Shown: in pieces, positions 58,305 through 64,000 of the stretch
Layout of the letters: each line of letters opens with the position of its first letter
Position numbering within the stretch: the stretch's first letter is position 1
Source of the DNA: Flavobacterium sp. LC2016-23
GTDB lineage: Bacteria > Bacteroidota > Bacteroidia > Flavobacteriales > Flavobacteriaceae
Assembly (NCBI RefSeq): GCF_009674775.1
Contig: NZ_WKKE01000018.1
Coordinates: 62,001 to 126,000 of the forward strand
Direction: 5' to 3'
Length of the DNA stretch: 64,000 nt
The notes under the pieces: model-generated
What the model saw: only the letters and a program-made list of their open reading frames with translations
The model's database searches: none
Told to the model about the DNA's origin: nothing
Made by a program: the position numbers and the translations under genes

Positions 58305-60191
58305 ATGAAATGGATTTCTAAAATTATTTCTAAGATTACGGATTCTAAAAATACTTTGGTAAAAGATATTTACGATCATATACCAGAATCTGTCACTAAA
58401 TTTGAAGCTTTTTCTGACGCTCTAAAAATAAAAGAAGAAGAATTTTTACTTGAACTTTTCATTTTCTTAAATTATTCCGTGCTAGAAGGCGAATATTTAG
58501 ATGAAAACTTTTCGGCAGACATCAATTTATTAATAAGTTTAGTTGATACTTTTTTTAAATTCCCCGACGTTTCATTTATAGCAAATACTACAGTAGAAGG
58601 AAGATATACAGAATATTTATCAACCACAAAATTCCTATTTTCTTACAAACAATGTTTGGAAGAATATTCAAAAAATAAAGATTTTATTGATGGCATAATA
58701 CAAAAATTAGACAAAATTTTAGTGTTTAATCTATCTGACAGATCTTACAATATTATTGAAGATTTAAAATTTGAAAAAAAAGATTTTGAATTAATTTTGA
58801 GCACTATTTTCTTAGAAAATTTAACTTTAAGTAGAAAAGAATTTACATTGCGAAACAATGAAGAAAATCTAGAAACACTTTTAAATTTAAACATATCATT
58901 TAAACAATGCTTAGTTAAATTTCCTTTTCCGGATAGTCAAATAAAGTTTATATTAGATGTTTTAACAGATAAAACTACTTTTCTAATTAGAAAACTTATA
59001 ATTAGAAAAAATCAAGAATTAAATTCAGAAAACCAATATTATGTAGCTTCTGGTATTGAAAATTCATTTTCTTTAGAAACTCATCTTTATATTTTCGAAC
59101 AGTTTTACAAATGGGATGATTATTCACAGACACATTATCTTTCTGAAGAAAATGACGTTTACGTCAGAAGATTAAAATCTTTTCAAGATTTTAAAGAAAA
59201 TTACTGGGATCGACATAGATTAATAAAAATAGCCAAAGACTTTGATAAAAAAGTTAAAGATTTAGAGGCGATAAAGCTGGATAATATAGAGATTAAAAAT
59301 ACTATTTTCAACCTGTATTCTAGAAAAATATCTGAAAATTATGTGCAAAATTGCGCTTTATCATGCTCTGTAGAAAAAGAAAAAGAAAAAATTTCAGTAG
59401 AATTTAATTTTGAGGAATTTCTTGAAAAAGAAAAGGAAAGGATTAAACAAATACAGTCTAAATCTGTTATAGAAAATTTTTTTCCATATAAGAAATTAGC
59501 TGAATTTATTATTCAATATATTGAACATATTAATGATGAATTAAAAAAAGGTGAGCGATTAAAAAAGGAATTAATTGAAAAAATAGAAGTAGCAATTAAG
59601 CATTTAGAAGAAATAACAAAAAAATACAAAACCAATCTTAGTTGGTGTAGAAATCATTTTTTTTATGCCTATCAATTACCTTTTGAAGAATGTTTACTTG
59701 CGTTTAAAGTTAATGATGATGTTTTTTTGAATGTTTTTTCTCCATCATCATTTTCATTACCCCTAGATTATGACTCTTTACTAAAAGAAATTGAAAGCTT
59801 AGAAAGCAAAATTGAAAATGGAAAACAGGAAATAAAAAATCTACAGAATTTTTCAATTCTTTTCGACCGGCTGGATCTTAAATTAATTTCTCAAGAAAAA
59901 GAATTAGAAAATAGTAAAATAAAAAACATTGAACTCTTAGGAATTTTTTCTGCTATAATCGCATTGCTTTTTCAAGGGGTTAATACAGCTCAGAGTTCGG
60001 AAAAATTTGAATTTAAATTTTTAACGTTTATTACAATGTTTGTTGTTTTATGTTCTTTTTTACTTCTTTTAAGACATTTTCTTTATAAAGAAGAAAATAC
60101 ATTGGAAATAACAAAATGGATTTCAATTTATCTTTTAGCTATTATGCTAACCGTAATAGGTACTTCAATAATATTTACAATAAATATGTAA
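58305..60191 (+). CDS. large coiled-coil protein with three C-terminal membrane helices, putative partner of the Panacea protein
   Basis: 628 residues, extremely A+T-rich (58,741-58,800 has 9 G/C of 60, against 34 of 60 in hemF at 56,881-56,940). Residues 1-350 are mixed helical without a recognised family. Charged coiled-coil stretches lie at ~365-450 (KEKERIKQIQSKS, HINDELKKGERLKKELIEK) and ~490-540. Three hydrophobic helices end the protein: IELLGIFSAIIALLFQGV (~541), LTFITMFVVLCSFLLLL (~571) and ISIYLLAIMLTVIGTSII (~605). This resembles membrane-acting abortive-infection effectors in layout only. It could be the toxin. Confidence 0.6.
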   Translation: MKWISKIISKITDSKNTLVKDIYDHIPESVTKFEAFSDALKIKEEEFLLELFIFLNYSVLEGEYLDENFSADINLLISLVDTFFKFPDVSFIANTTVEGRYTEYLSTTKFLFSYKQCLEEYSKNKDFIDGIIQKLDKILVFNLSDRSYNIIEDLKFEKKDFELILSTIFLENLTLSRKEFTLRNNEENLETLLNLNISFKQCLVKFPFPDSQIKFILDVLTDKTTFLIRKLIIRKNQELNSENQYYVASGIENSFSLETHLYIFEQFYKWDDYSQTHYLSEENDVYVRRLKSFQDFKENYWDRHRLIKIAKDFDKKVKDLEAIKLDNIEIKNTIFNLYSRKISENYVQNCALSCSVEKEKEKISVEFNFEEFLEKEKERIKQIQSKSVIENFFPYKKLAEFIIQYIEHINDELKKGERLKKELIEKIEVAIKHLEEITKKYKTNLSWCRNHFFYAYQLPFEECLLAFKVNDDVFLNVFSPSSFSLPLDYDSLLKEIESLESKIENGKQEIKNLQNFSILFDRLDLKLISQEKELENSKIKNIELLGIFSAIIALLFQGVNTAQSSEKFEFKFLTFITMFVVLCSFLLLLRHFLYKEENTLEITKWISIYLLAIMLTVIGTSIIFTINM

Positions 60192-60294
60192 TAATATATT
60201 AGTTAGATACTTTTATATCTCAATAATAATAAAAACAAAACAACAACACGATTTAAGAAAGCAGATCAGCGACTTATGATTTCAGAAGTCAACA

Positions 60295-60323
60295 TCTAAA
60301 ATCTAAAATCTAAAATCTAAAAT
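60295..60323 (+). repeat. TCTAAAA tandem repeat before hemB
   Basis: Four head-to-tail copies of the 7-mer TCTAAAA directly upstream of the hemB start, preceded by a GACTTATGATTTCAGAAGTC inverted word. Confidence 0.8.
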
Positions 60324-60326
60324 ACT

Positions 60327-61319
60327 ATGTTCCCATTACACAGAGGCAGAAGATTAAGAGTAAATGAATCCATTCGTTCTTTAGTTCGTGAGACCACTTT
60401 AAGTCCGTCAGACTTTATGTTTCCCATGTTTGTTGCTGAAGGCGAAAATGTAAAAGTTGAAATTCCTTCCATGCCCGGAATTTTCCGCAGATCGATTGAT
60501 TTAACAGTAGAAGAAGTAAAAGAAATTTACGCTTTGGGTATTCGTGCGGTAAACATTTACGTAAAAGTAAGCGAAAACCTAAAAGACAATACCGGAAAAG
60601 AAGCCTGGAATAAAGACGGATTAATGCAACAGGCGATTCGCGCTATCAAAGCCGCCTGTCCGGAAATGATTGTAATGCCGGATGTGGCTTTAGACCCCTA
60701 TTCTATTTACGGCCATGACGGCATAATAGCAAATGGCGATGTTGAAAACGACAGCACTGTTGCCGCATTAGTAAAAATGGCGGTTTCACATGCTCAGGCA
60801 GGAGCTGATTTTGTGGCGCCAAGTGATATGATGGACGGACGTGTTTTGCGTTTAAGAGAAGGCCTGGATGCGGCAGGTTTTCATAATGTGGGCATCATGA
60901 GCTATTCGGCTAAATATGCTTCTGCTTTTTATGGTCCTTTCCGCGATGCTTTAGATTCAGCTCCGGTAGATACAACCGACATTCCAAAAGATAAAAAAAC
61001 ATATCAAATGGATTATGCCAACCGTATTGAAGCCATAAAAGAAGCTTTGTCTGATGTCGAAGAAGGTGCCGATATGGTCATGGTAAAACCGGGAATTGCT
61101 TATCTGGATATTGTCCGTGAAGTAAAGAATGCCGTACATGTTCCCGTTACGGTTTATCATGTTTCCGGAGAGTATGCAATGATAAAAGCAGCTGCAGAAA
61201 GAGGCTGGCTGGATAATGACAAAATCATGATGGAACAACTGATGTGTATCAAACGCGCCGGTGCCAGTCTGATTTCGACTTATTTTGCCAAAGAAGCAGC
61301 CATCCTTTTAAACAAATAA
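60327..61319 (+). CDS. hemB: porphobilinogen synthase (delta-aminolevulinic acid dehydratase)
   Basis: 330 residues. SPSDFMFPMFVAEG opens the fold. The metal-site region reads DVALDPYSIYGHDG, where zinc enzymes have three Cys, so this is the Mg-type form. Catalytic Lys positions are near the AKYASAFYGPFRDALDSAP motif and VMVKPGIAYLDIV. It condenses two 5-aminolevulinates. It lies after the island, in line with hemF. Confidence 0.95.
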   Translation: MFPLHRGRRLRVNESIRSLVRETTLSPSDFMFPMFVAEGENVKVEIPSMPGIFRRSIDLTVEEVKEIYALGIRAVNIYVKVSENLKDNTGKEAWNKDGLMQQAIRAIKAACPEMIVMPDVALDPYSIYGHDGIIANGDVENDSTVAALVKMAVSHAQAGADFVAPSDMMDGRVLRLREGLDAAGFHNVGIMSYSAKYASAFYGPFRDALDSAPVDTTDIPKDKKTYQMDYANRIEAIKEALSDVEEGADMVMVKPGIAYLDIVREVKNAVHVPVTVYHVSGEYAMIKAAAERGWLDNDKIMMEQLMCIKRAGASLISTYFAKEAAILLNK

Positions 61320-61322
61320 ACC

Positions 61323-61724
61323 ATGAAAAAAATACTATTCTTATCTGCCGTTTTAGCGTTGGCTTCCTGTAAAAAAGAAACCACTGAAAATCCTGTTACA
61401 ACCTCAACAGAAGCATACTCAGAAGGAGAATCGGCGAAAGCCACCACTCCGGAAGCTTTAGGAAAAGAAATTTTTGAAGGAAGAGGAAATTGTACCTCCT
61501 GCCATCAGGTCGACCAAAAAGTCATTGGCCCAAGTATTCAGGAAATTGCCAAAATTTATAAAGATAAAAAAGGGGACATTGTTACGTTTCTAAAAGGAAA
61601 TGCAGATCCGATTGTCGATCCGAGTCAGTTTTCGGTAATGAAAATTAATTTTCCCGTAACGCAGGCCATGTCTGATGAAGAATTGAAAGCCATAGAAACG
61701 TATATCTACAGTAATTTGAAGTAG
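61323..61724 (+). CDS. c-type cytochrome lipoprotein
   Basis: 133 residues with a lipobox (LALASCKKE), a Thr/Ser/Glu-rich linker, and a cytochrome c domain with CTSCHQVDQKVIGPS and a distal Met in FSVMKINFPV. It resembles small membrane-attached cytochromes c. It starts 3 nt after hemB and is probably co-transcribed, linking haem synthesis with a haem protein. Confidence 0.85.
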   Translation: MKKILFLSAVLALASCKKETTENPVTTSTEAYSEGESAKATTPEALGKEIFEGRGNCTSCHQVDQKVIGPSIQEIAKIYKDKKGDIVTFLKGNADPIVDPSQFSVMKINFPVTQAMSDEELKAIETYIYSNLK

Positions 61725-61799
61725 TCCTTATTGTTCCTGCTGACATACTGTTGTCATTGCATGATTTTAAATTTACAGCTTAATCCAAAATGAAGTAAA

Positions 61800-62249
61800 A
61801 TGATCATTCAAAAATTCAACGTAATCGGTATTTCAGTGAGAACTACAAACGAAAATGGTAAATCCGGAGAAGATATTCCTGCACTCTGGAACCAATTTAT
61901 GTCTGAAGGAATTCAGCATAAGATTCCGGGTAAAGTTTCTGAGGCTATTTTTTGTATCTATACGGATTACGAAAAAGATCATACCAAACCTTACACCACT
62001 ATTCTCGGCTGTGAGGTTGAAAGTTTAGATTTCATCCCTGAAAACATGGTGGGAAAATCAATTGAGACAGCCGACTATGTACAACTCACTGCCAAAGGAA
62101 ATTTAAACGAAGGTATTGTTTTCAATAAATGGCTGGAAATCTGGAATTCCGATTTAAACAGAAGTTTTACTGCTGATTTTGAAGTGTACGGTGAGAAAAC
62201 ACGTAATCCTGAAAATGCAGAAGTAGATTTATTTATTGCCATTCCATAA
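61800..62249 (+). CDS. GyrI-like effector-binding domain protein
   Basis: 149 residues. The fold is that of AraC/GyrI-like small-molecule binding domains: FNVIGISVRTTN, IPALWNQFMSEG, AIFCIYTDYEKD, TTILGCEV and the C-terminal FEVYGEKTRNPENAEVDLFI. No DNA-binding part is attached. It may bind a ligand or inhibit a protein. Confidence 0.75.
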   Translation: MIIQKFNVIGISVRTTNENGKSGEDIPALWNQFMSEGIQHKIPGKVSEAIFCIYTDYEKDHTKPYTTILGCEVESLDFIPENMVGKSIETADYVQLTAKGNLNEGIVFNKWLEIWNSDLNRSFTADFEVYGEKTRNPENAEVDLFIAIP

Positions 62250-62258
62250 AAGATAAAA

Positions 62259-62288
62259 CAAAAACGGCGCTGAAATCAGCGCCGTTTT
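62259..62288. terminator. bidirectional terminator
   Basis: AAAAACGGCGCTGA pairs with TCAGCGCCGTTTTT across 2 nt, with a T run, between convergent genes. Confidence 0.88.
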
Positions 62289-62302
62289 TTTATGATTTGA
62301 TA

Positions 62303-64000
62303 TTACCAGATTTTAACTCTTTTCTCTGGTTCTATATACATCTTATCTCCTTTTTTGATTCCAAAAGCATCATAAAAAGCATCTACATTCTGAATTGGCA
62401 CATAGGCTCTGTACATTCCCGGAGAGTGCGGATCTGTTTTTACCTGGCTTTTGATCGCCTCATCTCTTGATTTTGTTCTCCAAACGGTAGCCCATGAAAT
62501 AAAGAAACGTTGTTCCGGTGTAAAACCATCAATTAAACCAGGATTTCCATTGGCTTTCAGATACAATTGCAATCCATCATAAGCAGCGTTTATTCCACCT
62601 AAATCACCAATATTTTCCCCTAAGGTAAATTTACCATCTACATGTATTCCCGGTAAAGGCTCTAAAGCACTGTATTGAGCTGCTAATGCCGTTCCAAGTT
62701 CTGTAAACTGTTTTAAATCATCAGCCGTCCACCAGTCAACAAGGTTTCCGTCTGCATTGTAACGTGCTCCTGAATCATCAAAACCGTGTGAAATTTCATG
62801 ACCGATTACCGCTCCGATTCCACCATAATTTACCGCTTCGTCTGCCTGGTAGTTGTAAAATGGAGGTTGTAAAATGGCTGCAGGGAAAACAATTTCGTTA
62901 TAAGACGGATTGTAGTATGCGTTTACCGTTTGCGGAGACATTCCCCATTCTGTTTTGTCCACCGGCTTACCCAGTTTAGCCAAATCTTCTTTATAATCCC
63001 ATTTTGATAAACTTGCCATATTGGTAAAGTATGTTCCGCCTTCTGCAACATTTTTAATTTCTAAAGCGGAATAATCTTTCCATTTGTCCGGATAACCAAT
63101 TTTTATGGTGATTTTCTTTAATTTCTCAATCGCTTTTACTTTAGTCGCTGCAGACATCCAAGGCAATGCATTGATTCTGTTTTCATATGCCAGAATAACG
63201 TTCTGAATCATTTTCTGAGCTTTATCTTTTGCTTCGGCAGGGAATAATTTTTCAACATATAATTTCCCTAAAGCTTCACCTGTTGCGTTATTGATTACCT
63301 GCAAAGCCATTTCCTCACGCGGGCGTTGTTTTAAAGCTCCGGTTAAGGTTTTCCCGTAGAAATCAAAATTGGCATTTTCGATATCTGTACTTAATAAAGA
63401 AGCGGACCTGTTTAAAGCCGACCATTTCAGGTATTCTTTCCAGTCTGCTACTTTCTTTTCCGTAAAGATCTTTTCTAATTCAGCCATATAACGAGGCTGT
63501 GTTACAATTACCGTATCTACTTTCGCCATTCCGATTCCTGCAAAAAACTTATCCCACTGAATAGAAGGAATTGTCTTTTTTAAATCAGCAACTGCGGTTG
63601 GGTTGTATTGTTTTCTGCGGTCTCTGCGCTCCACACGATCTAATCTCGGAGCAGACATAGCCGTTTCCAATGCCAGAATCTGAGCCGCGCTTTGTTTTGC
63701 TTTTGCCGGATTTTCTCCGATAAACTGCATCATTCTGGCTACATGAAGCTCATATTTAGCACGTTTTTCTTTAGAATCCTTGTCATCAGCATTGTAGTAA
63801 TCTTTATCCGAAAGTCCCAAACGTCCGGGTCCGATGCTCACTGAATTTACATTACTGTTTTTCGCATCAGCACCGATTCCGACTCCGAAGAAACCAATAC
63901 CGCCCTGAGGCTCCATTTCGATAAGGAAATTTTGTAAATCTGCTACGTTTTTTATCGCATCAATTTTCTTTAAAAGAGGTTCCAGAGGTTTTACGCCCAG
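62303..64000 (-). CDS. M13-family metallopeptidase, partial
   Basis: The frame stays open to the right edge (codons upstream of the ATG at 63,916 continue without a stop), so the 5' end is missing. The visible C-terminal part of ~566 residues has the zinc motif IGHEISHGFDDSG and the GENIGDLGGINAAYD Glu, then the PEKRVKIW end. This is the neprilysin/PepO family, probably an extracytoplasmic oligopeptidase. A signal peptide would lie off the window. Confidence 0.9.
   Translation of the reverse strand: MGVKPLEPLLKKIDAIKNVADLQNFLIEMEPQGGIGFFGVGIGADAKNSNVNSVSIGPGRLGLSDKDYYNADDKDSKEKRAKYELHVARMMQFIGENPAKAKQSAAQILALETAMSAPRLDRVERRDRRKQYNPTAVADLKKTIPSIQWDKFFAGIGMAKVDTVIVTQPRYMAELEKIFTEKKVADWKEYLKWSALNRSASLLSTDIENANFDFYGKTLTGALKQRPREEMALQVINNATGEALGKLYVEKLFPAEAKDKAQKMIQNVILAYENRINALPWMSAATKVKAIEKLKKITIKIGYPDKWKDYSALEIKNVAEGGTYFTNMASLSKWDYKEDLAKLGKPVDKTEWGMSPQTVNAYYNPSYNEIVFPAAILQPPFYNYQADEAVNYGGIGAVIGHEISHGFDDSGARYNADGNLVDWWTADDLKQFTELGTALAAQYSALEPLPGIHVDGKFTLGENIGDLGGINAAYDGLQLYLKANGNPGLIDGFTPEQRFFISWATVWRTKSRDEAIKSQVKTDPHSPGMYRAYVPIQNVDAFYDAFGIKKGDKMYIEPEKRVKIW

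Noticed and set aside
57700..60326. Target-site duplication around the Panacea island
   Set aside because: I found only short A-rich similarity on both sides (AAAACAAAACAA words), too weak to call an insertion footprint.
1..64000. tRNA, rRNA or riboswitch genes
   Set aside because: I looked in the spacers and saw no cloverleaf, rRNA core or recognised riboswitch pattern; a covariance search would settle it.

Overview
The window reads as chromosomal DNA of a Flavobacterium-like member of the Bacteroidota. The evidence is an AT-rich genome with TAnnTTTG-type -7 promoter elements, a gliding-motility lipoprotein (GldH), a type IX secretion C-terminal sorting domain on a large metalloprotease, many SPII lipoproteins, a lycopene cyclase, and family content typical of Flavobacteriaceae. 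The species cannot be named from the sequence alone. About 65 protein genes are supported. Both edges cut a peptidase gene: an M28-type protein on the left and an M13-type protein on the right. No rRNA, tRNA or CRISPR array was seen.

Layout. 1-6.6 kb: M28 peptidase tail, rhodanese protein and divergent MetR-like regulator, GNAT, Rossmann epimerase, then three DNA-repair-type genes (Ogt, PolB-like exonuclease, AlkZ-like glycosylase). 6.7-23.9 kb: housekeeping genes, including an SpmA-SpmB fusion, FKBP lipoprotein, Fe-S fumarase, DinB, secreted M4 protease, PP1-like phosphatase, 3-oxoacid CoA-transferase subunits separated by a 145-bp tandem duplication, PBP1A, and the gldH/ricT pair. 24-27.4 kb: a cassette of two ankyrin-repeat proteins plus a lipoprotein, bounded by an intact ferredoxin gene and a decayed copy of its 3' end. 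27.5-31.3 kb: tRNA-hydroxylation genes trhO and trhP with the ferredoxin, split by a RAYT transposase and a four-unit REPIN-like array. 31.5-41 kb: bacilliredoxin, lycopene cyclase, thioredoxin-fold protein, TonB receptor, TrxR-like flavoprotein, MerC, a Fur-family regulator, an Nramp-USP fusion and a DtxR-family regulator, with recognisable candidate operators. 41-51.4 kb: enoyl-CoA hydratase, histidine kinase, hemJ-hemH, then an AraC-linked divergent cluster of envelope proteins (two YceI, a c-type cytochrome, an OB-fold protein, DUF5777, a globin-like lipoprotein). 51.7-61.7 kb: the haem biosynthesis cluster hemA-C-D-E-x-GNAT-hemF-[island]-hemB-cytochrome c.

How the genes work together. 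HemA, B, C, D, E, F, J and H together cover almost the whole path from glutamyl-tRNA to protohaem (HemL is not in the window). Haem and c-type cytochrome or globin-like proteins sit around it. Metal homeostasis (Fur-like, DtxR-like, Nramp, TonB receptor) lies between.

The best candidate for an undescribed system is the two-gene, very AT-rich island at 57,747-60,191 inside the hem cluster. It holds a Panacea (DUF4065)-type antitoxin-like protein translationally coupled to a 628-residue protein with coiled coils and a three-helix membrane C-terminus. Other notable signals are a domain shared between TrhO and TrhP, the RAYT/REPIN locus, and unrelated families of intergenic 'word-repeat' hairpins that fill many of the longer spacers.
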